The position numbers and the translations under genes are program-made. The notes beneath the pieces are model-generated. The model ran no database searches. It saw only the letters and a program-made list of their open reading frames with translations, and was not told where the DNA came from. Positions 1 through 12,400 of a stretch of DNA of 64,000 bases are shown in pieces (within the stretch, counting starts at the first letter, position 1; every line of letters starts with the position of its first letter). Origin of the DNA: Costus lasius (lineage: Eukaryota > Streptophyta > Magnoliopsida > Zingiberales > Costaceae); NCBI GenBank assembly GCA_027563935.2, contig CM050448.1:65853843-65917842 (forward strand), given 5' to 3'.

Positions 1-3000
1 TGATTGTGATATTTTTATGTATTGGTTGATAGTTAATTAATTAGAGATTATTTGTTTGACTATTGACTGTTAATTTATGATAAATTATCATTGGTTGTTT
101 GTGATAAATTAATTAGGATTTTGGGTTGTAATTTTTAAGTTAATTAATTAGACCTTATTGGTTAATTAATTATACTCTATTGGTTAATTAAATCCTTATT
201 GGATGTTAGTTAAATCCTTAATGGATTTTCGTTAAATGATTGGTTAATGGTTAAATTAATTAAATAATTGGTTAATTATGAGATATTGGGTTATTGGGTT
301 TAAAATTCGAAATTATTTAGTTAATGGGTTAAACCTATTGGATTTAATTGGTTAGTGGGTTAAAATTAAGCAAAACCGAAATTTTAAGTGGTAAGTTCGG
401 CTAGGGTAGATTTTTGGGCGATTTTTGGCTTGGGAAAAATTTAAGTGGCGGCTAGAGAAGAAGTGGCGAATATTGAAGAGTTCTTGGGCGATTTCTTCTT
501 CCTCTTCCCTTTGGCCGACGTTCCTTAGTGTTGGGTGGAGTTTCTTCTTCTATTGGTGGCGACATCAAGGCTTTAGACAAGTTTTTGGGAAGATTTTAAC
601 CTAAGTTTCAAGGTGAGTGGAGTGTTTTTTTGATTTCTAGTAATTTGGTTGTATTAATTGATGCATGAGATTGATTAGAAATTTGATCATGCTAAATCGA
701 AATTCAAGATTTCACCATGTTAAATACCGAATTTAAGATCTACTTATTTTGATGAAAAACCGAATTCTTTTACAATGGTAGAACTTCTTATTTTGATGAA
801 AAACCGAATTTATGCAAAGGTATATATATAACATGAAAAACCGAAAGTTTAATGGATGTATATCTCATGTGAAGAATCGAAAATAGCAAGGAGATATTTA
901 TAATGAAAACCTAATTTATTCATGATAATTCTTGTTAACTAAGGGTTTGATTTAAGTTGGGAATTTTATCATGCTAACAATGGAATTAAGATGTATTTTT
1001 GTGAAAACCGAAATTTGGCAAATGTGTGTATATTTTGAAAACCGAAATTTTGATGATTTTATTTATAAAATCCGAAAGTTAGCAACATGAAATTTAAGGT
1101 ATTCTTTTATGGAATTTAGGAGGTTTTTAATCAATGATTTTGAGCATGAGATTGATGTTAACTAAGGTTTAAAATTTAGTAAATAATATGTTATGTTAAC
1201 CGTGGATCACATGTAGTAATTAATATGAATACATGATTTTTATGTCAATTTTTGGATGCTTGTTAAATGCAAATCATGAATATTCCTTTATGTGTATTTA
1301 TGGATTGTTTGATAAATTGTGGTAATTTGTATGTATTACATTTTATGTTGATTTTATGATGAATGCTTGTTATAATTTTATGTTTCTTTATGAGTGTAGC
1401 ATGTACCCTTGTTTGAGAAGCATTGGGTGATAACATAGCAAGATTACACTGAACTAATCAGCATGAAATATAAGGACTACACTATGTGATCTTCATTATG
1501 TGATTCTTTGATAATTATGTGGGGTTGTGTTTTTGGAAAATTATGTGGTCATGTGATGGTTAGGACTAAGGCTAAGTGTGACTATGAACTCAAGGGGATA
1601 GTTCTTATGTGATATGTGAAGGGTTTGAGTTTCAGCCCTGTACTGTGATATGTGAGGGGGTTGATGTTCAACCTGCCTATTATGATTATTGTGATGGGGG
1701 CTGAAATTCAGCCTGTCCGATGTGATTTTTGTGATGGCTATCCTAGAGTCAAGTTGACACTTAGGAGTCCACCTTTGTGAAATATGTCCACCTATGTGAA
1801 ATTATGAAATAAGATATGTGTGTTGTCCAGTAGGAACCTTTTGGGAGAACGGGTTTTGACCCAAAGTGCCATGTCTTGGTCGGACAGGGGCCACCTCTTG
1901 ATGTCATTACTCTTTTATGTGTTGGGAATGATATAAGACCCAAAGTGCCATGTCTTGGTCAGACAGGGGCCACCTCTTGATGTCATCATTCTCGTTTTAT
2001 GTTATGGCGTGATAGACCAGCGTGCCACGTCGTGACCTGACGGGGGCCACCTCCTGATTCTATTCTCGTTTTATGTTATGGCGTGATAGACCAGCGTGCC
2101 ACGTCGTGACCTGACAGGGGCCACCTCCTGATTCTATTCTCGTTTTATGTTATGGCGTGATAGACCAGCGTGCCACGTCGTGACCTGACGGGGGCCACCT
2201 CCTGATTCTATTCACTGTCCATGTTTATGTGTTGCACGAGATTTTGCAGCTCCCAGTGCTTTGGCCAAGCCGGGTTAGACCATATTGGTCACTTTGTGAA
2301 TATGCTGGACAACTAGGTTAAATATGTGTTGGTGTGTTTAGTTGGTTTAGAAGATGTGTTCGGTTGGTTTAGAGTATAACTCTAGAACCTGAGTTTGTTT
2401 AGAACCTGAGTTGATTATATGTTGGTGTGTACATCTGACTGTTATGTGACTTTGTATTAAATCTTTTTATTTAATCTGGTGATATGTTGACACTATGTTC
2501 CTGTTAAAGATTTTTAAAACAATCTGCCTATATTTTTGAGTGTATGTTATGGATGGTCAATTAGACTATCCACTCACTGGGCTGTGTAGCTCACCCCTCA
2601 CTATTTTCAGGTAAAGAGCAGGGGCGCAGTTAGCTTGATACTGATGTTATGATTTATGCTTATGGTGCCGGTTGTGGCCCTATGTTTTTGCTTAATTAAA
2701 TTGAGGCCGGCTGTTGCCGAATATGAATTATATGATCTATGTGAACTCTGTGATGTGAACCATGTGAACTATGTGACATTGTGTTGCCAGATTGTGGCAG
2801 TTAATTGAGTTTGACTTTTGTGTCACCGCGGGCTTCGGCCTGGTTTCGGTGTTTGGTATTAGTTTATAAAAATCGATTTTGTGGATTTGTTTTGAAATTG
2901 AAATTGGTGTGTATTTTTGCAATCGGTTTTGATATAACTGTAACGTGCATATGTCTAGTGCACGTATTGCGTGGTGGCAGGTACCTTTATGTGATATAAG

Positions 3001-3162
3001 ATTTGTGATTCGAAGATTTTATGTGTTTGGAGTTTTGAAAATTTTCAGATCGTGTTTTCCTTGAACTCGGTTTTACCTAGCATTTGATCGATCTTATATG
3101 AAACATCCTATTGCTTTTGCGATTGTGTTATTTGTTTGGGGTTAAGTATGTGGGATGTTACA
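1..3162 (+). mobile_element. Del/Tekay-like gypsy LTR, 3' portion
   Basis: AT-rich non-coding DNA that ends in TGTTACA at 3156-3162, the usual 3' terminus of Del/Tekay-type LTRs. Around 2570-2620 it has the stretch with CTCACCCCTCACTATTTTCAG, resembling the splice-acceptor-like segment of such LTRs. Its left end lies outside the window. No coding ORF is credible. It is followed directly by copia protease sequence rather than a gypsy primer binding site, so it is probably a solo LTR (or the edge of one) nested in copia element A. Family assignment is by resemblance only. Confidence 0.6.
1847..2219 (+). repeat. Tandem repeat, 74-79 bp unit, about 5 copies
   Basis: Three near-identical 74-bp units start with TGATAGACCAGCG at 2010, 2084 and 2158. 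Two diverged 79-bp units with ACCCAAAGTGCCATG at about 1859 and 1938 precede them. Each unit carries a GGGGCCACCTC core. The array is internal to the Del-like LTR and non-coding. Confidence 0.85.
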
Positions 3163-6100
3163 CATGTGGAGTTCACATTTGTTCAAATGTACAGGAACTC
3201 AAGAGAAGAAGGCAGGTGGGACAGCATGAGGTGGACCTACGCGTTGGAAACGGGGCACGGGTTGCTGCTGTTGCTGTAGGAGACTACTTCATTTCTTTAC
3301 CATCTGGAATTGTATTGGAACTAAACAATTGTTATTTTGTTCCCAGTATTACTAAAAATATTATCTCCATTCCTGCTCTTGTCAGGAAGGGATTTTCCTT
3401 TGAATGCAATATTTCAAAGTGTATTTTGTCTTTTGATAATATTGTTTATGCAACTGGTTCAATTAACAATGGGTTATTCGTGTTGGACATGGAAAGTTCG
3501 ATACAAAATATTGATATTAAGAAAGCCAAGTATGCTGATGACAGCACCTTGCTATGGCATAGTCGTTTAGGCCATATAAACGAGAAACGCATTAAGCGGT
3601 TGCATGATTATGGACTGCTGGGATCATTCTCCTACAAGGAGATTGATACATGCAAGGCTTGTTTAATGGGTAAAATGACGAAGTCACCTTTTCCTCACAA
3701 AGGTCAAAGGGCTTCAGGTTTACTTGACCTTATACACAGTGATGTGTGTGGGCCATTTAGTAAACATGCCAGAGGTGGCTATCAGTACTTCATTACCTTT
3801 ACTGATGATTTCAGTAGGTATGGGTATGTCTATCTGATGAGACATAAGAGTGAATCTTTTGACAAGTTCAAAGAGTTCAAAAATGAAGTACAGAATCAGC
3901 TAGGCCGAAATATCAAGGCACTTCGCTCAGATCGAGGTGGTGAATACCTAAGTCATGCGTTTACTGACTATCTAAAGGAGTGTGGGATCATCTCACAGCT
4001 CACTCCACCAGGAACACCGCAATGGAATGGTGTGTCCGAGAGGAGAAATAGAACGTTACTTGATATGGTTCGTTCTATGATGAGTCAGGCTACTCTTCCA
4101 TACTCCTTTTGGGGTTTTGCGCTGGAAACAGCTGCAAAGGTACTAAACCGAGTGCCATCCAAGGCCGTTTCAAAGACGCCATATAAGTTATGCTATGGGA
4201 AACAGCCAAGCTTGACATTTATCAGGATCTGGGGCTGCGAGGCTTATGTCAAAAAGCTCGCCTCTGGGAAACTAGAGAGCAGATCTGACAAATGTATCTT
4301 TGTCGGTTACCCTAAGGAAACTAAGGGTTATTATTTCTACGATCCCAAAGAGAACAAGGTTTTTGTTGCTCGGACGGCCATATTTCTTGAGAAGGAGTTT
4401 CTTCTGCAAGAGGCCAGTGGGAGAGAAATAAAGTTGGATGAGAATCCAGAGGAAGGACAAAGAGCTCAAGCACAGTTGGATGAGCCTGAGCCGGTAGATC
4501 AGGTTATTGAACAACCTGAGGCTCAGATATCACGGGAACCGCGAAGATCGGGAAGGATCCGTAGACAACCTGAGCGTTATGACGGAGTCTACATCATTGA
4601 TAATGATGAACCCCTCACTTATGCGGATGCGGTCAGTGGACCGGAGTCAGCGAGATGGCTTGAAGCTATGCGCGCCAAGATGGACTCCATGTCAGATAAC
4701 CAAGTTTGGGATTTGGTTGATCCGCCTCCGGGAGTTATCCCTATAGGCTGTAAATGGATCTTCAAGAAGAAGATTGACATGGATGGTAACGTGGTTACCT
4801 ATAAAGGCAGGCTAGTTGCGAAAGGTTTCAAACAAATCTACGGGATAGATTATGATGAAACTTTCTCACCTGTAGCTATGTTTAAGTCTATTCGGATTCT
4901 TTTCGCGATAGCTGCATACTATGATTATGAGATTTGGCAGATGGATGTGAAAACAGCTTTCCTGAATGGAAATCTGGATGAGGATGTGTATATGACACAA
5001 CCTGAGGGTTTCACTAATCCAGCAGATCGTCATAAGATATGCAAGTTAAAGAAGTCCATTTATGGACTCAAGCAAGCATCAAGAAGCTGGAATATTCGTT
5101 TTGATGAATCAGTCACTGAATTTGGTTTCGTCAAGAACGAAGATGACCCGTGTGTATATAAGAGGTTTAGTGGGAGCGTGATTACTTTCCTAGTCCTCTA
5201 CGTCGATGACATCTTGATCATTGGAAATGACATTCCTGAAATGCATGCTGTGAAGGCATGGCTGAGGAAATGTTTCCAAATGAAAGATCTAGGAGAAGCA
5301 GCCTATGTGTTAGGTGTGAAGATCTACAGGGATAGATCTAAGAGGCTTCTCGGGTTGTGCCAGAGTACTTACATCGATAAAGTCCTGGAAAGATTTCATT
5401 TAGAGAATTCTAAACGGGGATATCTTCCAGTCAGACATGGTCTGAATCTTTCGAAGAGTCAGTGTCCACAAACACAGACTGAGAAAGATGAAATGGACAA
5501 TACGCCTTATGCTTCGGCTATTGGTTCCATTATGTATGCGATGTTGTGTACTCGCCCAGACGTCGCTTACGGGTTAAGCGTGACCAGTCGTTTCCAAAGT
5601 AATCCAGGTATGGCGCACTGGATTGCAGTCAAGAACATTTTAAAATATCTGCGGAGGACCAAAGATATGTTCTTGATATATGGTGGTCAGGAAGAACTCA
5701 GTATTGAGGGATATACTGACGCTTCGTTCCAGTCTGACCAGGATGATTTCCGATCGCAATCAGGCTATGTTTTTAGCTTGAATGGAGGTGCAGTGGTGTG
5801 GAAGAGTTTCAAACAGTCAACTGTTGCTGATTCCACAACAGAAGCCGAGTATGTTGCAGCCTCGGAAGCATCCAAGGAGGCAGTGTGGATTCGTAAGTTC
5901 GTGAGAGAACTTGGTGTCGTTCCTTCGAGTGCAGATCCTTTGGTTATCTTTTGTGATAACACTGGAGCAATCGCACAAGCAAAGGAACCACGGTCGCACC
6001 AGAAGTCCAAGCACATACAGAGACGGTTTCATTTGATCAGGGAGATCATAGATCGTGGCGAGATCAAAATCTGCAAGGTTCATACAGATGACAATCTAGC

Positions 6101-6182
6101 AGACCCGCTTACCAAGCCTCTGGCGCAGCAGAAGCATGAGAAGCACTGTAATAATATGGGTTTGAGATTTCTCAACCATTAG
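3163..6182 (+). CDS. Ty1-copia pol (integrase, RT, RNase H), 5'-interrupted
   Basis: One uninterrupted frame of about 1,006 codons. It opens just downstream of where a protease active site would lie (CGVHICSN, equivalent to the CGAHICTN after the protease DTA/DTG in the copy at 58300). Then come the pre-integrase HHCC zinc finger (HSRLGH...CKACLMGK), an integrase core with HSDVCGPF, TDDFSRYG, SDRGGEY and NGVSERRNR, the GYPKETKGYY segment, RT with YVDDILIIGND, and RNase H with YTDASF, STTEAEYVA and the LADPLTKPL tail. The frame continues artificially upstream to an ATG at 3111 inside the Del-like LTR; that start is not native. Gag and the protease active site are missing, probably left of the window. 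It looks like the Tork/Angela group, which is uncertain. The lack of stops suggests recent activity. Confidence 0.9.
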
Positions 6183-6189
6183 ATTAAGT

Positions 6190-6202
6190 GCAAGTGGGAG
6201 AT
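6190..6202 (+). other. Polypurine tract of copia element A
   Basis: The purine-rich run GCAAGTGGGAGAT lies just after the pol stop and directly before the 3' LTR start TGTTGGGG. This is the standard position for plus-strand priming in copia elements. Confidence 0.8.
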
Positions 6203-7911
6203 TGTTGGGGTATGCCCTTAAGGCTAATGTTTGAGGCCTGTGGGAATGTATCTGTATCATGTAATAAACTGTTATGTTTATAAAGGCATGGTTATTATTC
6301 AGTTGTTTACATTGTCTGCTGCAATATATGTTCTTCTGAATAATGTCTCAAAGCTGTTCAGCTGGGCTGACATGCTATATGTCCTTAGTCGAGATATCTT
6401 GGTGAACATGAGACAGCCTTGATATGATTGAGACTAATATGTGTTCTAATCTTATAGGATGCTTCGAGCATGGAATAAGGTGTAGACTCATGGGTACGTT
6501 GGATGTACTGGACAGACCCTACTAGGATGTTCAATTGTTTGTCACAATGTGAATATTCCTTGAATGAGACAAGTGGCACATTTCCTCTGACTTGAGATCA
6601 CTTGTGTTTTCTAAATGATGATTGTCATTGTTTTGAGATAGTTCAATATCATTTGAAACATAATGATTATAGACTATCTTGGATGGTGAGCTTGAGTCAG
6701 GTTAGGGCACTAGTGATAGATATAGGATTGCCGTCTCCTTGTTTAAGGAGTGTGATGTTCTAAAGGAGCCCCCCCGGATGAGATGATTGAGAAAGTGTAT
6801 GGCCATACCCAGGTGACTGTGTTCATCTGATCTAATCATGCTCATCATATTGGAGCTACAAGCTTGACACGCTTGTCCAATAAGAACATCCAGTGGCAAA
6901 GGAAATATGTATGCTTTGTGAATTGATTCACACTTGTGCTGTGGTTTGGGTGTAGTCTTGGAAGACTCTTTTCTTTATATCGGGAGACAGTGATGTGTTG
7001 CTAGATACCCCTCACTGATCGTGATGACGTGAGTTATCGTTACCGACATTTAAAGGAAACCCTCAGGGTCGCACAATTTGATGATATGGCTTACTTAAGT
7101 CAGATCGTGTGGACTGAATTGTTTGGGTTCAGTTTAAAGGGATTTGATCTCTGATTGTAAGTGAGATCTAGTCTGATCATGTTTGATTGATTAGGGCTTG
7201 AGATCGGTAAGCTTCGATTGAGAGAATGAATGCTAGATCGGTCAGATCAGCAGCATCTAGAGATCAACGGTCAGATCATGAGCCTTATGGTTTAATTATG
7301 ATTTGGACTAGTTGCTTGGCTTATTTGGTTTGTGAACCGAACCAATGTGAACCAGCTCAAGTGAGCGCATGGTTCAAAAGGATGAAGAGAAGTTTGCGCT
7401 TGGGGTAAACCCATGGTATGCGCATGTGAACGTTGAGAGGTGGATTGCTATTTTTAGATAGCACCTCTCAAAACGTGGGCATGTCTCACGTTCACGCAAG
7501 AGACGCTCTCATCTCTCGCCTATTCTTTTCTTTCGGTCACTGACTTGAATATAGAGTTTTGGTTTTTGCACTCTCGTGGGAACAAGTGGTGGACGCAAAA
7601 GGAAGAAGGTGATCGCTAAGCAACGGATTTTCTCCCTTTCCATTCGACAACGACTTCTTGGAACCTTGCTAGAACAAGGAGCACCAACAGAAGAGTAGGC
7701 GACATCTCTTGTGTGCGTCACCTTAGGAGAAGGAGCACTTGCGCCTTTCCTTCCAAGACAACATCTAAGTGATGGCAATGGTAAGAATCTCCTTGCATTA
7801 AAAGTTGATCATATGATATGTTAAGATCTCTATGAAACCCTAGCTTCCCATGCGGTTTTTATATATGCGCCTCCCTTAGGGTTTCGGCTCCCTTAGATTT
7901 GGGGACTTTCA
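6203..7911 (+). mobile_element. 3' LTR of copia element A (1.7 kb)
   Basis: Begins TGTTGGGG after the polypurine tract and ends GGGGACTTTCA. Both ends are defined by comparison with the solo LTR at 60834-62517, which has the same start and an equivalent end and carries a target duplication. Long stretches match by eye in inverse orientation. It contains the palindrome GTATGGCCATAC (6797-6808) and the block CAGGGTCGCACAA (7065-7077), both shared with LTR family B. Small ORFs inside it are not conserved genes. Confidence 0.85.
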
Positions 7912-8655
7912 ACGGTTTCATCATCCTTTTTGTGATTTCTTTGCGATTCTTATAAGATCTCTCTTGTTCATCAAAAACATGTATTCTCTTGATAATATGA
8001 GTGAGTAGATACCTTTTTCGGGATTGATTGGGCGTAGCCCACTGATATGCATGGATTGATTAATACTTTTGCTCTTTTAATATAATTTTATCTTCCTGAT
8101 TTGATTGAAATTGCATGTACCCCGTAATTTACCCTGGCCAAGTAATTTTACGTCTTAGACGTTGCGAGAAGGACCGGGAGGTGAATCGCTAACGTCCGAT
8201 CTATTTCGATTAAACCTACGAATCCGATCACGAGAGTAGTTCGGATTCGTTTGAAGGGATAAACCTACTTTTCACAGAACTTAAGGGATTTAATTAGGTT
8301 AACTGTCACGAGAGTAGGGAGTTAATCTAATTAGATACCGTATCATGCTCTAGGAGGAAGTGATATGTACCTTAGGAAAAGTACCTTTCAGGATAGATAA
8401 GTTTATTGACTGAGTTATTTTACACGATTCATGTTTATCAGTGTGGCGAACCCATGAAATCCTGATGCTTTAGAATTCAAGTCCTTTAAAAAGCTATTCT
8501 GAGTTTGTGTCAGTGCTTAGAAGTTAGAACACCCAAGTATTGATTCCGCCTTAATTCAAACATATCAAGAAGTCAGTACTTAGCTACGTAATCCTCGTCG
8601 GGAACGATATCTTTTTATTACTTCAATAAATCCGTGCACTTGTGGATAGCTATCA
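7912..8655 (+). mobile_element. Athila-like LTR fragment, R-U5 part
   Basis: Matches the 3' half of the LTR at 49285-50807. It has the GGGCGTAGCCCACTGATAT segment, the TTGCGAGAAGGACCGGGAGG block (8163-8182), repeated CACGAGAGTAG and the tail AATAAATCCGTGCACTTG. It ends at about 8655 without the expected primer binding site. Copia element A ends at its left edge, so A may have inserted into it. Confidence 0.75.
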
Positions 8656-9040
8656 TGTCCCTAACCATGACAAGCTCGGTGCAAAATCGAGCCCCAGCTG
8701 CCTTGCCCGTCACAACCGTGACCGACAGAAGCACGCCCGTGACGTGGTCCCCGCCCCATGCGGAAGAAAGCACGGCCACAGGCATGGCTGTGCCCCGAGC
8801 CGTTATGCGCTTGGCCCAGACCAGCACCTCTCATCACGCCCATGCATCAATGCACAGCCCGACCATGATCAACTCGGCCCAGGACTTTGATCCAGTTCAT
8901 GCCCGTGTTCTGCCCATGAAAATTTTAGCAGAATTCGACACGGCCATGACCCGGCACATGGCCCGGTCGTGACAGACTCGGCACACTTCATAGCATCTGT
9001 TCACGCATCTGAATGCAAACACGGCCAGGCCGTGAACAGC
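8656..9040 (+). repeat. GC-rich CCGTGA/CACGGCC palindrome-rich fragment
   Basis: Unusually GC-rich stretch with many imperfect palindromes built on CACGGCC, CCGTGAC and GGCCGTGA (for example 8998-9046). It resembles the upstream arrays of the Athila-like LTRs elsewhere in the window but in a more GC-rich form. The 112-codon ORF over 8634-8972 has no recognisable domain and is most likely chance. Confidence 0.5.
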
Positions 9041-9998
9041 TTGACAACGTAGAAGGGCCCCGTTCTTCATGACGTTCGATGCTCAGTGGTCCTCGCATCC
9101 TCCCGACTGTTTTGTGGGGATTGTGAGCCCATCCTCTGCCTCAACAGTGCCCATCCATCCCATCAACCTATCAAGCTTCCCAAGAGGACCTCCCCAAGAA
9201 CCAACTTCTGACCACTACCACAACCGAGTTCTCAACACCGCGCAGGAGTTGGCAAACACCGTGCAGAACCAGCCCATGGTCAGCAAGTTCTGTTGTTTCA
9301 TGGTGGCCTATTCGGAGATGCTCTGAACACCCGCAATAGCCCAGTGATGGCCCCTACTGCAGCCCGCAAATTCCAGCCCCATGCGCCAGCTTCAGGGGAA
9401 AGTTCTTTGCTTTAGTTGGTAGAAGTTTACTTTATGTTAGTTAGGATGTTATTCCCAGCATCTTTTACTTTATCTTGTGTGTAAGGAGGTAATTAGCATC
9501 TCTAACAACCCTCCCTCATATTTCTCATGTGACTCCTCCCCTCTTGATCTATAAAAGAGGGAGAGGAGCTAGCATGTCTAGTTAGTTCTTGTTGTAGTAG
9601 CAGCTTCCTCCTTGCGAAGCCTAGGTCCAACACTACCTCCAAGAGCCTCGCCTGTGAGCGCCTCTCGTTTTGTACTCCATTCATTCAATCAAAAGCGCCA
9701 GCGCAACACCAACTTGTATTGGGCTTCTCTTCGTTTTCTCCGCTGCGATTCTTAGTGTTTGCAATTTCTCTTCTGGCCCAGTCCGAATAGCCCGCTGCTT
9801 CTCCGCCTCGTGTCTAGGACGAGCGAATGCCCCTCTCTTCGCTGCATTGTGAAGGAACCCCGACTGTGCGCACATGCTAAGAAAATTGGCTCTACAAGTG
9901 AGGTTAGTAATTTGAGTTTATAGCATCGTGTCGTTGCTTTCTCAACTCACTGGAATTGCTCAAGTCACATTGATGCCTTGCATTTTTAACAATAATTT
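9041..9998 (+). mobile_element. Unclassified LTR-like fragment with TATA box
   Basis: A CT/GC-rich segment with a clear promoter-like TATA sequence (CTATAAAAGAGGGAGAGG at about 9549-9566), followed by a CT-rich leader and a T-rich tail. This arrangement is typical of U3-R-U5. I cannot define its ends. The 85-codon ORF at 9069-9326 is not recognised. Confidence 0.4.
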
Positions 9999-11039
9999 CT
10001 AGTGTGGTTTGTGCTCCTCCTCTATATGAATCATGTGCATACAAAAGGAAGGGTTAATTCCCTTTAAATCATCAATAGTATACTCAATTACCTTTCTATG
10101 AGCTCTCAACTCCTTCAAAAGCAAATCAGTCTCCCTTTCATCTAATTGAGCATCAACGATAATAGGGTAAGTAGAGTTACGGCCAAGAAATTCATAGCAA
10201 AGATTATCAGGTAAAGCATTAAGTTCTACTTTTAGAATTTTCTCTTCTTCATTATCAAGTATAGTGCAATCCAACATATCATGAGTTTCAGCACTAGAAT
10301 CAGAATTAGAATTGGAATCGTGATCTTCAACACAAGAATCATCATAAAAATCAGAGGAATCATCAAACAAAAGACTAAGATAATAAACTACATCATCTAT
10401 AGCATGAATACTACAACACGACCCAGCATATGATGGTTTTTTCATGGCCTCATTCAAATCATACTCAATTCTTTCATCTCCAATGTTAAGTGTAAGTTTA
10501 CTATTCTTTACATCAATAATTGCTCCTGCAGTGGCTAAGAACGGTCTACTAAGAATAATAGGGATCCTAGCATCTTCCTCCATCTCAAGAACTACAAAAT
10601 CTGCTGGAATGAAGTACTTACCTACCTGAATAGGCACATCTTCGAGAATCCCTACAGGGTACTTAACTGAACGATTGGCGAGCTGCAAAGATATTGAAGT
10701 TGGTTTAGGCTCTCCCATGTCCAATTTCCTGCAAATAGAATATGGCATTAGGCTTATACTAGCACCTAAATCACATAAGGCTCGGTCGAAAGCCATACTC
10801 CCAATAGAACAAGGTATAGAGAAACTACCTGGATCTTTTAATTTTAGTGGCAGTTTATTCTGGATAATGGCACTACATTCCTCAGTTGAAGCCACAGTAC
10901 CATAATCTTCAATTTTCCTCTTATTAGACAAGATCTCTTTCAAAAATTTTGCATATGAAGGCATTTGAGATAAAGCTTCAGTGAATGGAATGTTAATGTA
11001 AAGTGATGACACCAAAATATATAGTATATTTTGTATCAT
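9999..11039 (-). pseudogene. Athila-like gypsy protease and RT N-terminus, fragment
   Basis: An open frame of 346 codons on the minus strand. It contains the retroviral-type aspartic protease region of Ty3-gypsy pol: SIPCSIGSMAFDRALCDLGAS with catalytic D-L-G-A, then PIILSRPFLATAGAIIDV, an acidic spacer, and the start of the RT region (LLKELRAHRKVIEYTIDDLKGI). It aligns along its whole length with the plus-strand protease at 41330-42300. It ends after EEEHKPH, where RT should continue, and begins at MPSYAKFLKE after a few unrelated residues. It is a fragment cut on both sides with no LTR attached. Its intact CAG codon at LQLANRS shows the ancestral state of a stop seen in the other copy. Confidence 0.85.
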
Positions 11040-11169
11040 TTTAGATATATTTTCATGCTAAATTGAGGATCTTTTACTTGTTTTTATGCTGAATTCATCA
11101 AATATTGCAAAGTCTACTTCTATTTTGGTTTTTCATGATTTTCAAGCAAAAAGGCATTATTTTGGAGTG

Positions 11170-12400
11170 TTTTTGAGCAAATTGATGTAAAAATGACATT
11201 TCTAAATTGTGATTTAGAGGAGATTGTTTACATGAAACAACTAGAAGGATTCTCCTCTAGCGAATGTGAGCATTTAGTGTGCAACCTTAAAAAGTCTATA
11301 TATGGATTGAAACAAGCTTCCCACCAATGGTATTTGAAATTTCTTGATATTATCTCTTCATTTGGTTTTGTAGAGAATGTTATGGATCAATGTATATACC
11401 ACAAGGTAAGTGGAAGCAACATTTATATGTGGATGATATTTTACTTGCCACTAATGATAGGGGAATGTTATATGAGGTGAAATAATTTCTTTTTGAAGGA
11501 TTTGGGTGAAATTTCTTATGTCATTGGCATTAAGATTCATAGAGATAGATCTCGATGCATTTTAAGATTATCACAAGAAACCTATATTAATAAAGTCTTA
11601 GAAAGATTTTAGATGAAAGATTGTTCATCAAGTGTAGCACCTATTGTGAAGGGTGACATATTCAATCTGAATCAATGTTCAAAAAATAAGTTTGAAAAGG
11701 AACAAATAAAAAATATCTCATATGCTTCTATTGTAGGAAGCCTTATATATGCTCAAGTTTGTACTAGACCTAACATTGCATTTGTCATGAGAATGAATAT
11801 TATGAAGATATCAAAGTAATCTAGGTATGGACCATTGGAGAGCTACTAAGAAGGTATTGAGATACCTTAAAGGAACGAAAGATTATATGCTTATGTATAG
11901 ACAAATTAACCATTTGGAGGTAGTTGGTTACTCCAATTCAAACATTGTCGGCTGTGTGGATTCAAGAAAGTCTACATCTAGGTATGTATTTATGTTTGCT
12001 GGCAGTGCTGTATCTTGGAGGAGTTCAAAGCAAAATTTGATTGCTACTTCTATCATGGAAGCTAAGTTTGTTTCTTGTTTTGAGGTAACCTCACATGGTG
12101 TATGGTTGAAGAGTTTCTTACATGGACTTTGAATTGTGGATTCAGTTTCTAAACCTCTAAAATATACTATGACAATTCAACTGCGATTTTTTTAGCTAAA
12201 ATTAATAAGAGTAGAAGTCAAAGTAAACACATCGACTCATGTATTTAGCCATAAGGGAACAAGTTAAAGAAAACAAAGTGACCATTGTACACATTATCAT
12301 TGAATTGATGATTGTTAATCCTTTGACAAAAGGTATGCCACCAAAGGTTTTTAAGGATCATGTAGATGGGGCTTGGTTCTATTATGTAGTTTTATAATAT
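11170..12400 (+). pseudogene. Decayed Ty1-copia RT and RNase H remnant
   Basis: Three broken frames together give copia RT and RNase H. They are KIDVKMTFLNCDLEE and KKSIYGLKQASHQW at 11180-11340; FLKDLGEISYVIGIKIHRD with an RT tail at about 11490-11820 (SYASIVGSLIYAQVCTRPNIAF); and RNase H at 11827-12132 (SWRSSKQNLIATS, then MEAKFVS for the expected EAEYVA). The catalytic YVDD motif is frameshifted (about 11425-11440) and stops interrupt at 11478, 11610 and 12130. The tail toward 12380 is degenerate. This is an old copy, distinct from copia A and B. Confidence 0.85.

Noticed and set aside
5765..6083. Minus-strand ORFs across copia RNase H
   Set aside because: Shadows of the plus-strand pol frame, with no independent similarity.
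8634..8972. A 112-residue host protein
   Set aside because: It overlaps a GC-rich palindromic LTR-like array, and several frames are open at once, as expected from composition.
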